Source: Fibrobacter sp. (GTDB lineage Bacteria > Fibrobacterota > Fibrobacteria > Fibrobacterales > Fibrobacteraceae). Taken from it: 64,000 nt of DNA. The notes beneath the pieces were generated by a model. The model worked only from the letters and a program-made list of their open reading frames with translations. It did not search any database and was not told where the DNA came from. Of this stretch, positions 1 through 9,155 are shown one piece after another. The position numbers and the translations under genes were made by a program. Numbering within the stretch: position 1 is the stretch's first letter; every line of letters begins with the position of its first letter. The DNA is taken from positions 23,121 to 87,120 of the forward strand of contig NZ_JAFWOM010000030.1 in the NCBI RefSeq assembly GCF_017545445.1, in the 5' to 3' direction.

Positions 1-1
1 T

Positions 2-1192
2 TCTGTCAAGGCTAAAAGCTCTTCTTCTGCAAAGGTTAGCAGCTCTTCTGTGAAGGCGACAAGTTCTTCTGCCAAGGCTGAAGAACAGAAGTACGTTCTT
101 TCTTTCTTGACGGAAACATCTCAGTTCTATGGTGTTACATTGCTTTCTGAAGACCAGACGAAGGCTGTCAAGAATTTTGCAGAAGCTCCGATTTCGGGTT
201 CTGTCGGTTACTTTAACAAGTCTGTCTATACGCTCGCTGCCGATGATGCAGCGAACAGCACTTTGTCCCGTTTTGAATACAAGGATGGCAAGGTTGCAAG
301 CAAAGCCTCAGCAACCGCAAAGTTTACGGGAACGCAGGCAATCGTGATGAAGTTTGTCAACGAAAATAAAATGTATGTCAATCAGGCTTTGGGCGATGCT
401 ATTACGGCTCTTGACCCCAAAACGCTCAAGACGACTGCTACTATCGATCTCTCTAAATATATTGATGTAGAAAATGGTGCTTTGGGCACTGTTCCTGGTT
501 CTGCTGTGATTCGTGATGGCAAACTCTATGTTTCGTTGAACCAGTTCGTTGATTTCCAGTATGCTATTGCTGGTCCGCGTGGCTGTGTTGCGATTATTGA
601 TATCAGTACCGACAAGGTAGATAAGGTTATCTATACCGATAAGGTGGCTGCTCTTGGTGGCATGGATGACATGAACCAAACCGCATCGTTTGTGGATGAA
701 AAGGGCGATATTTACTTCTATGCAAACGCTTCTTATAGCTTTGTTGAAGGCTATCAGGAAGGTTGGGTGCGTATCAAGAAGGGCGAATCCGAATTTGATA
801 AAAACTGGGTGTTCCGCATGCACGATGCCGCTTACGATGGCAAAACATCTAATAACAACAGCTTGATGGTGGGCGGTACTTATATTGGCAACGGCCAGTT
901 CTTTGGCTTCTTTGGCAATTTTGCTGATCCGAACAACTTCAACAATTACGAATGGAACTTTGTCGTTGTTGACGTTTATAAGAAGACTATCAAGAAGATT
1001 GATCTTTCTCCGACGATTCCTTGGTTTGCCCCAAGCATCCACCTCGATGCCGATGGCAAGAGCGTTTTGGTTGGCCATGCTGACAGCAAGGGCGGTGCTA
1101 TTTACCGTTACGACATCGCTTCGGGCAAGGTCAAAAAGGAAATGGACGTTAAGACGGGAACTGCTTACTACATCGTTCCGATTAAGGACTAA
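2..1192 (+). CDS. Ser-rich surface lipoprotein, DUF4374-like, 5' end outside the window
   Basis: The reading frame is open from base 2, so the gene begins upstream and the GTG at 50 is not its start. The first ~25 visible residues are a linker of Ser runs alternating with Lys/Ala/Val, typical of Fibrobacter lipoproteins just after the lipidated Cys. The remaining ~370 residues have the repeated short beta-strand pattern of a propeller. The late motifs (VRIKKGESEFDK, a GNGQFFGFFGN stretch, VVVDVYKKTIKKID, a final YRYDIASGKVKKEM) resemble the DUF4374 family, whose genes in Bacteroidota lie beside TonB-dependent receptors for iron chelates. The downstream ABC pair and tonB operon fit such a role. 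Family assignment is from memory of the pattern; function is inferred. Confidence 0.6.
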   Translation, partial: SVKAKSSSSAKVSSSSVKATSSSAKAEEQKYVLSFLTETSQFYGVTLLSEDQTKAVKNFAEAPISGSVGYFNKSVYTLAADDAANSTLSRFEYKDGKVASKASATAKFTGTQAIVMKFVNENKMYVNQALGDAITALDPKTLKTTATIDLSKYIDVENGALGTVPGSAVIRDGKLYVSLNQFVDFQYAIAGPRGCVAIIDISTDKVDKVIYTDKVAALGGMDDMNQTASFVDEKGDIYFYANASYSFVEGYQEGWVRIKKGESEFDKNWVFRMHDAAYDGKTSNNNSLMVGGTYIGNGQFFGFFGNFADPNNFNNYEWNFVVVDVYKKTIKKIDLSPTIPWFAPSIHLDADGKSVLVGHADSKGGAIYRYDIASGKVKKEMDVKTGTAYYIVPIKD

Positions 1193-1244
1193 TTAAAATC
1201 TAGACTCCTCATCTTCTATAACCCAGACTACAATAGAAGAGGGT

Positions 1245-1289
1245 ATGGCGTGCCAATTGTTGATTCAAACGGCACGCCATATTTTTTTT
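1245..1289 (+). terminator. Rho-independent terminator of the lipoprotein gene
   Basis: A perfect 10-bp stem (ATGGCGTGCC, 1245-1254, pairing with 1271-1280) with a 16-nt loop is followed by eight T residues (1282-1289). It lies 53 bp after the stop codon of the lipoprotein gene. Confidence 0.9.
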
Positions 1290-1293
1290 GCCT

Positions 1294-1324
1294 AAAAAAG
1301 AAGCGTCGAGCGATTGCCCGACGC
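1294..1324 (-). terminator. Rho-independent terminator of the ABC transporter pair
   Basis: Read on the minus strand, a GCGTCG/CGACGC stem (1319-1324 with 1303-1308) is followed by a T-rich tract (the A-run at 1294-1299 on the plus strand). It lies 38 bp beyond the stop of the minus-strand ABC gene, so the two convergent units each have their own terminator. Confidence 0.8.
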
Positions 1325-1361
1325 TGTTGTGTATAAGGAGAGGTGGTGGCCCGTAATTTTT

Positions 1362-3080
1362 TTAGGTAATGCTCCAGCCTGCTGAAGATTGCCTTATATC
1401 CAAGAATTTCTTATAGACTCCGTCTACATTGCAGAGCTCGTTATGTGTTCCTCGTTGCACGATATGTCCGTGGTCAATGACGAGAATTTGATCTGCATTT
1501 TTGACCGTATTTAATCGGTGGGCGATTGAAATTACGGTCTTGCCTTTAGTGAGTTCTGCAATGGCGGCCATCAATTCACATTCATTTTCTGGATCTACAG
1601 AAGATGTGGCCTCGTCGAGAATGACGACAGGTGCATCTTTCAAAAGGGCTCGTGCTATCGAGATTCGTTGCTTTTCGCCGCCAGAAAGGCTGCTTCCGTT
1701 TTCGCCGATAATCGTATTGTAGCCGTTCGGCAAAGCTTCGATAAAGTCATGACAACGTGCACGTTTTGCAACTTCTATAATTTGTTCATGCGTGGCGTCT
1801 GGGCAACCGAACTTGATGTTGTTTTCTACGGTATCGTTAAACAGGAATACGTTCTGGAAAACCATGGAAAAATGCGAGAGTAGTTCGTCCGGGGCGTAGC
1901 TTCTGATGTCCTTGCCGCCAAAAGTAATTGCTCCAGATTGCACGTCCCAAAAGCGGACAATCAAGTTGCACAACGTAGTCTTGCCGCTGCCCGAATAACC
2001 GACAATCGCGCATTTGGATTTCGCAGGAATTTTAGCACTGACCTTGTCTAGAATTACGCGAGAGTCGTAGCCGAATGTCACATTTTTGATTTCAATGTCG
2101 CTCTTATTTTCGTCAACAGACTGTGTTCCTGTTAGCTTGGGAACATTGTATGTTTCGTCCATCTGGTCCATCGCTGTTTCTATTTGTTCCATAATGAACG
2201 CTCCATTGGCGAGGAGTTCCATTTGACCGTAAATGATGAATCCTGAGACGAGGAACATCATGCCATAGGTAAAATCCATAGTCCCGTGATAAGTCATCCA
2301 TGCTGCGCTCAAGATGATGATGCCGCTGAATACTTCGAGAGTCGCTCTGAAAAATCCATGTGGGACAAGAACCGTTTTTTCCATGGCGATGCTTGTCTTT
2401 TCAAAATCGTCAAATGTTTCTTTTAGCTTGGATGCGTTTCCTCGTCCGAAGGAGCGGATCACAGCGATTCCTCGAATGTATTCGATAACGTTATTTGTGA
2501 CCCTTTCAACTGTGTTGTAACGGGCTAATGATAACGAACCCGATTTCTTTTGGATCATGAAAAGCGAAAACATCGAAATCAAAATTCCAAGAATAGCGAT
2601 GATGCCGATTTTCCATTCGAAAATCATCAAAAAGATGGAAACGCAGAGGCCTTGCAAAATGCCGCCGACAACGTTATCTACGGCCATCATCGTGAAGTTT
2701 TCAAGGGTCGCCATGTTGGTGGTGATGGTGTTGTTGATGCGTCCCAAAGTTTCTTTAGAAAAATAGCCCATGGGTGCGTTTTTCAGTTTGTCGCCAAGTT
2801 CAAGTCTCTTGTCTGTAAAAATGTTGTACCCTGCGGCGGTCATGAAGATGTTGGTCAAGAATCGAAGGAGAATCTTGCCGAAAAGTCCAGCGGCTAAAAT
2901 GCCTACGGTCTGCCAAATGATATGCATCGTAAGCTTGTCGATGTTTTTCAATATCCAAAGAATCGCGAGTACGGAACAGCAGTTGAATACAGAGTTCAGA
3001 ATGCTGCATGCAAGCCCAAAATAAACTCGCTTCTTGTATTGACCTGAAAGCTTGATAATTCTTTTCAATGTCTTGAGCAT
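1362..3080 (-). CDS. ABC transporter, fused membrane and ATPase domains (half-transporter B)
   Basis: A 572-residue half-transporter with about six membrane segments in residues 15-290 and a nucleotide-binding domain in the C-terminal part. Visible motifs are Walker A GYSGSGKTT near residue 363, signature LSGGEKQR near 466, Walker B VVILDEA with D-loop SSVDPENE near 488, and an H-loop SIAHRL. Its start codon overlaps the stop of the upstream ABC gene by one base (TAATG), so the two are translationally coupled and probably form a heterodimer. The type is that of exporter-fold ABC proteins such as YbtP/YbtQ and IrtA/IrtB, which handle siderophores. Substrate is inferred from the tonB neighbourhood and could instead be a peptide or drug. 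Confidence 0.85.
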   Translation of the reverse strand: MLKTLKRIIKLSGQYKKRVYFGLACSILNSVFNCCSVLAILWILKNIDKLTMHIIWQTVGILAAGLFGKILLRFLTNIFMTAAGYNIFTDKRLELGDKLKNAPMGYFSKETLGRINNTITTNMATLENFTMMAVDNVVGGILQGLCVSIFLMIFEWKIGIIAILGILISMFSLFMIQKKSGSLSLARYNTVERVTNNVIEYIRGIAVIRSFGRGNASKLKETFDDFEKTSIAMEKTVLVPHGFFRATLEVFSGIIILSAAWMTYHGTMDFTYGMMFLVSGFIIYGQMELLANGAFIMEQIETAMDQMDETYNVPKLTGTQSVDENKSDIEIKNVTFGYDSRVILDKVSAKIPAKSKCAIVGYSGSGKTTLCNLIVRFWDVQSGAITFGGKDIRSYAPDELLSHFSMVFQNVFLFNDTVENNIKFGCPDATHEQIIEVAKRARCHDFIEALPNGYNTIIGENGSSLSGGEKQRISIARALLKDAPVVILDEATSSVDPENECELMAAIAELTKGKTVISIAHRLNTVKNADQILVIDHGHIVQRGTHNELCNVDGVYKKFLDIRQSSAGWSIT

Positions 3081-4834
3081 TATGCAACCTCCTTGGGTTC
3101 AGAACTTGCAATGTGACGTTCCCACATGGATTTGTACAAAGTACATTGCTTTATGAGTTCATCATGCGTGCCGCAGGCCGCTAGTTCGCCATTTTCGATG
3201 ACCAAAATTTTTTCGGCGTTCTTGATGGTCGAAAGTCTATGCGCAATGACGATGAGTACTTTATGATGAATGAGTCTAGAAAGTGCTTTTTGAATTTCTG
3301 CTTCGTTTTCGGGGTCGGCGTAAGCGGTTGCTTCGTCCAAGATGATGACATCTGCGTTTTTCAAAATTGCACGTGCAATCGTAATGCGTTGGCGTTCGCC
3401 TCCAGAAAGCCTGTTGCCCGCATCGCCAGCTTTTGTATTGTATCCGTGTTCAAGTGCACTGATGAATTCGTGGCAGCCCGCAGCTTTTGAAGCTTCGTAA
3501 ACTTCCTTGTCGCTTGCCTCCGGACGGCCCATGCGGATGTTTTCCATGATGGAGACGTTGAACAAGTAGTTGTCCTGTGCCACGTAGCTGATTTTTTGCA
3601 TTTGTTGCTTGAATGGAATCTTGGACAAGCTGACGCCACCGAGCAATATGTCTCCTTCGCCCACATCCCAGAACCCGGCCATCAATTTTGCAATGGTGGA
3701 TTTTCCGCTACCCGAGTGCCCGACGATTGCCGTAACGCCAGTTTCTGCCGTTTTGAAAGAGATGTTGTTCAAAACGTTCTTTTCTTTATAGCCAAAAGTC
3801 ACGTTCTTGAATTCAAAAGAGGAACCATTGAATTGTACGTTTTCATTCGGACGAACTTGATCTTTTTCATTGAGAAAATCATCGATTTGCATAAATGCCT
3901 GAAACACCGAGGCGAATGTTTCCGCGTAGGCCATTGCGGCAAGTATCGGCCCTGAAATACCCATGCTGAGCACGGCACAGGTAAGGAATGTCGCAAATTC
4001 AATCTTTCCATTCATGAACAAGTAGGCTCCCAGCGGAAGCGTGACGAGCAATGTCGAAGAAAGTGTGCTCAATCCTGCTGCCGAGAAAAACCAGCAACCT
4101 CGCCACCATTCGAGAGTCGTGTCGCGGTAGTATTTGCAAGCGTTGGTGAATTTTCCAAAAGAAGATGCACTTTGGTTGAATGCCTTGATGACTTCAATTC
4201 CGTTCACGTATTCCACGATGGCATCGTTCATGTCGGCGTTTGCTTTGAAGTAGCGTGCCGACTTTTCTTTGTAACCAATCATTTGCCCCATGGTGACCAA
4301 AAAGCCCAAAGGAATGGTCGCGATAGCACCAAGTGCCATGCGCCAATCCATCACAAATAAAACAACAACAATCGTTAAAGGAGTCACGATGTTTGCGGTC
4401 ATTTCTGGCACCATGTGGGCAAAAGGCTTTTCAATGCGTTCAACTGTATCCACGACGAGCATTTTGTATGTGCCAGATGCTTTGTCCAGCATAACGCCCA
4501 TGGGAATGCGTTCCATTTTGTCTGTAATCATTGTACGCAATGTTTTTAAAATTGAGAATGCCGCTTCGTGCGATTTCATGGTCGAAACCGTCGATAAAAA
4601 AACTTTGATGGCGTATGCGGCTATGGTAATCAATCCGTAAATTAAAATATCGTCTTGCGTTATTGTCTTGTAATAGAACGCAGAGAGCATTTGGGCAACG
4701 CAAAAATAGGGGACGATGCCGAAAAATACCCCCAAAATTGCATAAAACGATGCTATTCCCAGTTGAATTTTTTTATTCCCGGCGTACTGCCAAAGTAATT
4801 TCATGGGATTGTTTTTGGATTTGTCTGTAGCCAT
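3080..4834 (-). CDS. ABC transporter, fused membrane and ATPase domains (half-transporter A)
   Basis: A 584-residue partner of the following gene. The exporter-type membrane domain spans roughly residues 20-310 and the ATPase domain 340-575, with Walker A GHSGSGKST near 373, signature LSGGERQR near 476 and Walker B VIILDEATAYADPENE. The D-loop wording AYADPENE (instead of the usual SALD or SSVD) is typical, as I recall, of the YbtP/Q-IrtA/B siderophore-transporter branch. This is the first gene of a two-gene minus-strand operon that is divergent from tonB across a 266-bp gap. No periplasmic binding protein is next to it, in agreement with this branch. Substrate not shown by the sequence. Confidence 0.85.
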   Translation of the reverse strand: MATDKSKNNPMKLLWQYAGNKKIQLGIASFYAILGVFFGIVPYFCVAQMLSAFYYKTITQDDILIYGLITIAAYAIKVFLSTVSTMKSHEAAFSILKTLRTMITDKMERIPMGVMLDKASGTYKMLVVDTVERIEKPFAHMVPEMTANIVTPLTIVVVLFVMDWRMALGAIATIPLGFLVTMGQMIGYKEKSARYFKANADMNDAIVEYVNGIEVIKAFNQSASSFGKFTNACKYYRDTTLEWWRGCWFFSAAGLSTLSSTLLVTLPLGAYLFMNGKIEFATFLTCAVLSMGISGPILAAMAYAETFASVFQAFMQIDDFLNEKDQVRPNENVQFNGSSFEFKNVTFGYKEKNVLNNISFKTAETGVTAIVGHSGSGKSTIAKLMAGFWDVGEGDILLGGVSLSKIPFKQQMQKISYVAQDNYLFNVSIMENIRMGRPEASDKEVYEASKAAGCHEFISALEHGYNTKAGDAGNRLSGGERQRITIARAILKNADVIILDEATAYADPENEAEIQKALSRLIHHKVLIVIAHRLSTIKNAEKILVIENGELAACGTHDELIKQCTLYKSMWERHIASSEPKEVA

Positions 4835-5100
4835 ACTTGAAAATTCCTAAAAAAGATAGATTGGGCTAAGAAAATTTAGAACAATGTTTTTCTTTTTTGA
4901 AAGATTTTAGACAAAAAAAGACGGATTGGATTTTTGCAAAACTTTTTGGATTGTCTGCGAAATTTGCACAAAAATGCGGTTTCTGTTAAAAATGTTACCC
5001 CAGTCTAATTGGATTGTTTTGAACCCTTTTAGAGTGGAAAGTTTGACCCTTTTGGATTTATTTTTTAACGCCCAAATGTGAACGCAAAAGTGAAACGAAA
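4835..5100. promoter_or_regulatory. Divergent promoter region between the ABC operon and tonB
   Basis: AT-rich 266-bp spacer serving both directions. It contains repeated GGATTG/TTGGATT words (around 4923-4929, 4957-4961 and 5010-5016) and the 9-mer AGTCTAATT at 5002-5010. The same 9-mer occurs in the leader of the araC-type gene (11450-11458), suggesting a shared regulator. No obvious Fur box was seen. Confidence 0.4.
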
Positions 5101-5817
5101 ATGACTCGCAAACGGATTTATTCAGCACTGTCTTTCAACAAGGCCTTTTATGTCGGGCTTGTTGTTGCAATACTTATCCATGCTGCAACCTTGCTAAATC
5201 CGCTGTTCCAAAAGGAAGAAATACCGGTACACCGTCCAGATTCTCCGGTGCTCCATGCTGAGCAAGTTTATATCGCGCCTCCGCCACCGCCTCCTCCAGA
5301 GGCTCCGAAGGTTGAAAAAAAAGTCGTTCGTGCTAAAATTATCCCGAAGGTGGTTGACGAGCCCATAGAAGAAAAAGTCCCGGAACCGGAGCCAGAACCG
5401 ATTGTAGAGCCGACTCCTGTGGCTGTTGCGGCCCCGGTTGTCGAGGCTCCTCCGGCTCCGCCTGCGCCCCCTGTGGTCAAAGAACCGCCCAAGCCTTCGG
5501 CAGATTCCGTGAAAATGGTGACTCGCACGTACTTGCGCTCGCTCAAAAAGCAACTGGAACAGATTAAGGATTACCCTGCGACGGCCAAGCGCCTAAAGCA
5601 GGAAGGCACGGTACGTGTGCGGTTCACCATCCTTGCCGATGGCAAGATTGAACAGATTGAAGTCTCGGAATCGAGCCGCTATTCTTCGCTGGATAATAGT
5701 GCGATAGAAGCGGTTTCAAAAATGCAAAAATTCGAGCCTATTCCAAAACTTTTAGAAAAAGAACGCTGGAGAATCGAAATTCCAATCCAGTACAAACTTA
5801 ATGCAGGGAGATCGTAA
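5101..5817 (+). CDS. tonB: Energy transducer TonB
   Basis: A 238-residue protein that couples the proton-motive force of ExbB/ExbD to outer-membrane receptors. It has a short basic N-terminus, one membrane anchor at about residues 15-32, then a long Pro-rich rod (residues ~58-135, with a run of seven prolines and Pro-Glu-Pro repeats) that would span the periplasm. The C-terminal TonB domain lies at about 150-235 (YPATAKRL, GTVRVRFTI, DGKIEQIEV, then FEPIP). The ATG at 5101 is the only start that keeps the basic residues before the anchor. The stop overlaps the start of exbB by one base (TAATG). Length and layout are normal for the family. Confidence 0.93.
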   Translation: MTRKRIYSALSFNKAFYVGLVVAILIHAATLLNPLFQKEEIPVHRPDSPVLHAEQVYIAPPPPPPPEAPKVEKKVVRAKIIPKVVDEPIEEKVPEPEPEPIVEPTPVAVAAPVVEAPPAPPAPPVVKEPPKPSADSVKMVTRTYLRSLKKQLEQIKDYPATAKRLKQEGTVRVRFTILADGKIEQIEVSESSRYSSLDNSAIEAVSKMQKFEPIPKLLEKERWRIEIPIQYKLNAGRS

Positions 5818-6383
5818 TGAACTTTATTCTTGATTTTGTCAAACAGGGCGGTTATATTGGCTACATCCTGGTTGCACTGAACTTTATCGGTTACGCCATC
5901 ATTATCTGGAAGGTGATTTCGCTAATTGTCTTTAATAAGACGGTTCAGCCGCGATTGACAGACAAGGTAATTCATCGTGTGGTGACTTGCAATACCGACC
6001 ATCACATCATTACGGAAAGTATCCGCACTGAAATCGGCCTTGCTTTCTCACCGCTCACGAAGGGCCTTACGACAGTCGAAAATATCGCATCCATTTCTCC
6101 AATGCTTGGCCTCCTCGGTACGGTGGTGGGCATTTTCAACGCTTTCACGGTGATAGCGGCCTCTGGCCTTGATGATCCATCCGCTTTTGCGACGGGCATT
6201 AAGTTTGCTCTCGTGACAACGGTCCTTGGGCTTGTGGTCGCTATCCCGCACGTGATTGCGTTCAACTACCTGAATGCTCGCATGGAGCAAGAACAGGACG
6301 AAGTCGAAAACCAGGTGCTTTTGCACTTGGGCAAGACTTTGCAGGAACGTGACGCAAAGAGAACGGAGTCCCGCAATGGCTAA
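5817..6383 (+). CDS. exbB: ExbB, MotA/TolQ/ExbB proton-channel protein
   Basis: A 188-residue inner-membrane protein with three membrane segments (about residues 12-35, 95-120 and 135-160). The conserved central block with SPMLGLLGTVVGIFNAF followed by FATGIKFALVTTVLGLVVAIP is characteristic of the ExbB/TolQ channel family. It starts inside the tonB stop codon and its end overlaps the exbD start by 8 bp, so tonB-exbB-exbD are tightly coupled. ExbB rather than TolQ is chosen because it is coupled to tonB and no tolA, tolB or pal follows. Confidence 0.92.
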   Translation: MNFILDFVKQGGYIGYILVALNFIGYAIIIWKVISLIVFNKTVQPRLTDKVIHRVVTCNTDHHIITESIRTEIGLAFSPLTKGLTTVENIASISPMLGLLGTVVGIFNAFTVIAASGLDDPSAFATGIKFALVTTVLGLVVAIPHVIAFNYLNARMEQEQDEVENQVLLHLGKTLQERDAKRTESRNG

Positions 6384-6768
6384 AAGACGTCGTCGCATAT
6401 CGCTGGACATGACGCCCTTAATTGACTGCGTGTTTTTGCTGCTTGTCTTTTTCTTGGTGACGTCGGTCTTTAAGCAGGACAAATCCGTCCTCAAGCTTTT
6501 ATTGCCTGAGACTTCGAGCGAAGTCAAGCAGGAAGTTTCCGAAGGTTTCTTTATAGAACTTTCCGAAACGGAAATCGCCATCAACGGTGAATTGGCGACA
6601 GTTGAAATTTTGAAGAACAAGAGCGCTGCCGTGCAAAACAAGAAAGCTCCGGTGGCCTTGAAAATCGACAAAAAGACTCCTTACGAAAAAGTCGCAGAAG
6701 TCTTGGATGTTCTCCAGATGGAAAAGATTTACAACATACAATTCGTCAATGAATTAAAAAAGGAGTGA
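6376..6768 (+). CDS. exbD: ExbD/TolR biopolymer transport protein
   Basis: A 130-residue protein with a basic N-terminus (AKRRRRIS), one membrane helix at about 12-34 and a periplasmic domain. The family motif around Asp17 (MTPLIDCVFLLLVFF) contains the membrane aspartate that carries protons. The frame is open further upstream to 6274, but the ATG at 6376 gives the standard ExbD N-terminus and overlaps exbB by 8 bp, so I take it as the start. Confidence 0.92.
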   Translation: MAKRRRRISLDMTPLIDCVFLLLVFFLVTSVFKQDKSVLKLLLPETSSEVKQEVSEGFFIELSETEIAINGELATVEILKNKSAAVQNKKAPVALKIDKKTPYEKVAEVLDVLQMEKIYNIQFVNELKKE

Positions 6769-6770
6769 GT

Positions 6771-9146
6771 ATGTCACGGATTCGAATAAATATCGAAAAG
6801 GTGAACGAAAAATTTGAAAACTTCGCAAGGTTCCTGATTTCGCACAGGGCCTTGCTTCTTGTTTCATTTATTGCCTTGCTTGCGATTTCTATCGTGGGCA
6901 TGAAAAAGATTTACGTCGAAGCCTCATGGGATAGTTACTTTATCGAAGGCGACCCGATGCTTGTTGAAACGGACAAGTTCAAGGAAACGTTTGGCAACGA
7001 CTATTTCGTAGGCGTGATGGTCGAAACGGAACAGTCTGTTTTAACGCCGGAAAATTTGAAGCTCTTGCGCGAACTTTCGAACGAGTTGCGCGATAGCCTC
7101 TCGTATTCTGATGGTAAGGCAACATCGATTGTCGATTTGGAATACATGCTCGGTACAGACGAAGGCATGGAAATCGTGCAAATCGTGCCGGAGGAAATCC
7201 CGACAGATGCAGCGGGCCTTGCCGAAATTGAAAAGCGACTCGCCGCAAAGCCGGAGCTTGCAAAAAAGCTCATCTCTAAAGACCGCAAGCAGGCCTTTAT
7301 TAACGTGAAGCTCCGTCCGTTCCCGGAAGATTCTGTGTGGAAGGCTGAAGGCGAAGCTCAGGGCAAAAAGGCCGAAGCTCCAGACATGAAGACGGGCCGT
7401 GAAACTTCTGAAATTATCGCCAAGGAAAAGTACGCTCCGCTGCACCCTCTTGCAACGGGTATGCCTTATTTGAGCCATCAGAAGTTGACTTACATTGGCG
7501 TGGAAATGAAGCGTATTTTCCTTATTACGATTCTTTGCTCCATCATCGTGATGTTCCTCGTGACGCGTTCGCTCCGCGGAATCGTTTCTCCGCTGATTAC
7601 CACGTTTGCAGGCGTTATCATGACATTTGGCTTGGTGGGTTATCTCGGGCTTTACATGGATGCGACCAACATCATGGTGCCTGTCATCTTGGCGTTCGCA
7701 GTCTCCATTGCGTATAACATTCATATCCATTCTTTCTTCCGCAAGAATATGATGCTTACGGGCAAGCGCAAGGAATCTGTGCTTTACGCCATGAAAGAAA
7801 CCGGCTGGTCAGTGCTGTTCTCGGGCCTCACGACGATTGTGGCGCTTCTGTCGTTCCTTTCGGTCATGCTCAAGCCTATCCGCTCTGTGGGTATCCTCTC
7901 TTCTATCGCTGTCGGGTTTATTCTCCTTGTGGCTCTTACGATTTCGCCGATTCTTTTGAGCTTTGGCAAGGACAAAAAGCCGAATGCCAAGGTGCTCGAA
8001 AAGGGCGATACTCGTATGGGCCTCATCCTCAATTCTCTCGGTCAGTTTGTTCTTAATCACGGAAAACCGATTGCAATTGTGTTCGCTGTGATTACGACAA
8101 TTTCGATTTATGGCGTCACCAAGATGGAACCTGCTTTTGACGTGGAACGTACGATGGGCCGCAAAGTCGAGTATGTGAATAAGATGCTCTATGTTGCCGA
8201 ATCTGAAATCGGTAGCTTCTACTCTTACGATTTGGTGATTGACTTTGGTGCAAACGACAAGGCTAAGGAAGTCGATAATCTCAAGAAGTTGGAACAGTTG
8301 CAGGATCACGCTCAAAAGTATCCGTTGACAAAGCGCTCCACTTCCATTCTCGACATCTTGAAGGATTTGGACCGCACCTTGAATGAAAACCGCCAAGAAA
8401 TGTACGTCATCCCGGAAACGGAGGAACAAGTGGCTCAGCTCTTGCTCTTGTACGAAAATGCCGGTGGTTCCGAAGCGAGCTACTGGATGGATTACGATTA
8501 CAAGAAGCTCCGTTTGATGGTCGAAATCTCTAGCTACAACTCCAACGAACTCCAGAAGGAAATCGAGGACTTGCAGAATTTCGCACGCGAACTTTATCCG
8601 AACGCGAAGGTGACAGCTGTGGGTAACTTGCCGCAGTTTACCGCTATGCAGCAGTATTTGGAAGTGGGCCAGATGACATCCTTCCTCATCTCTGTCGTGA
8701 TTGTGGCGGTGCTCTTGATGATTGTCTTCGGCAGCGTCCGCACGGGGCTCATCGGCATGATTCCGAACATCGCTCCGGGTATTTTCGTGGGCGGCTATCT
8801 CGGCTTCAGCAACATCCCGCTTGACATGATGACTGCAACGCTTATCCCGATGATTATCGGTCTTTCTGTCGATGATACGATCCACTTCATCAACCATGGC
8901 CATGTGGAATTTGACCGTAGCAAAAACTACACGGATTCTATTCTCAAGGTGTTCCGTGCCGCTGGCCCGGCCCTTGTGATGACGACGATTATCATGGTGG
9001 CGACATTTGCGGGCTTTACGACATCGCAGGCGACGCAGATGTTCAACTTTGGCTTTGTGGTGTTTGTGGGCCTTGTCTCGGCTTTACTCGCCGACCTGTT
9101 CGTGACGCCGCTTTTAATCAAGAAGTTTAAAATTTTCGGAAAATAG
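6771..9146 (+). CDS. RND-superfamily (MMPL) exporter
   Basis: A 791-residue inner-membrane protein with two repeats, each of one membrane helix, a large periplasmic loop and a five-helix bundle. The second repeat keeps the acidic pair typical of the family (GLSVDDTIHFINH), while the equivalent place of the first repeat (AFAVSIAYNIHIHS) lacks it. The ATG at 6771 is preferred over a GTG at 6765 because an AGGAG at 6761-6765 is spaced for it; it begins 2 bp after exbD. A LolA-like protein and an outer-membrane barrel follow. That trio resembles exporters that move hydrophobic compounds or lipids to the outer membrane. Substrate unknown. Confidence 0.85.
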   Translation: MSRIRINIEKVNEKFENFARFLISHRALLLVSFIALLAISIVGMKKIYVEASWDSYFIEGDPMLVETDKFKETFGNDYFVGVMVETEQSVLTPENLKLLRELSNELRDSLSYSDGKATSIVDLEYMLGTDEGMEIVQIVPEEIPTDAAGLAEIEKRLAAKPELAKKLISKDRKQAFINVKLRPFPEDSVWKAEGEAQGKKAEAPDMKTGRETSEIIAKEKYAPLHPLATGMPYLSHQKLTYIGVEMKRIFLITILCSIIVMFLVTRSLRGIVSPLITTFAGVIMTFGLVGYLGLYMDATNIMVPVILAFAVSIAYNIHIHSFFRKNMMLTGKRKESVLYAMKETGWSVLFSGLTTIVALLSFLSVMLKPIRSVGILSSIAVGFILLVALTISPILLSFGKDKKPNAKVLEKGDTRMGLILNSLGQFVLNHGKPIAIVFAVITTISIYGVTKMEPAFDVERTMGRKVEYVNKMLYVAESEIGSFYSYDLVIDFGANDKAKEVDNLKKLEQLQDHAQKYPLTKRSTSILDILKDLDRTLNENRQEMYVIPETEEQVAQLLLLYENAGGSEASYWMDYDYKKLRLMVEISSYNSNELQKEIEDLQNFARELYPNAKVTAVGNLPQFTAMQQYLEVGQMTSFLISVVIVAVLLMIVFGSVRTGLIGMIPNIAPGIFVGGYLGFSNIPLDMMTATLIPMIIGLSVDDTIHFINHGHVEFDRSKNYTDSILKVFRAAGPALVMTTIIMVATFAGFTTSQATQMFNFGFVVFVGLVSALLADLFVTPLLIKKFKIFGK

Positions 9147-9155
9147 GAGGATTTT

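Noticed and set aside
308..1078. 256-codon minus-strand frame inside the first lipoprotein gene
   Set aside because: The sense frame has the Ser-rich linker and family blocks; the antisense product has none.
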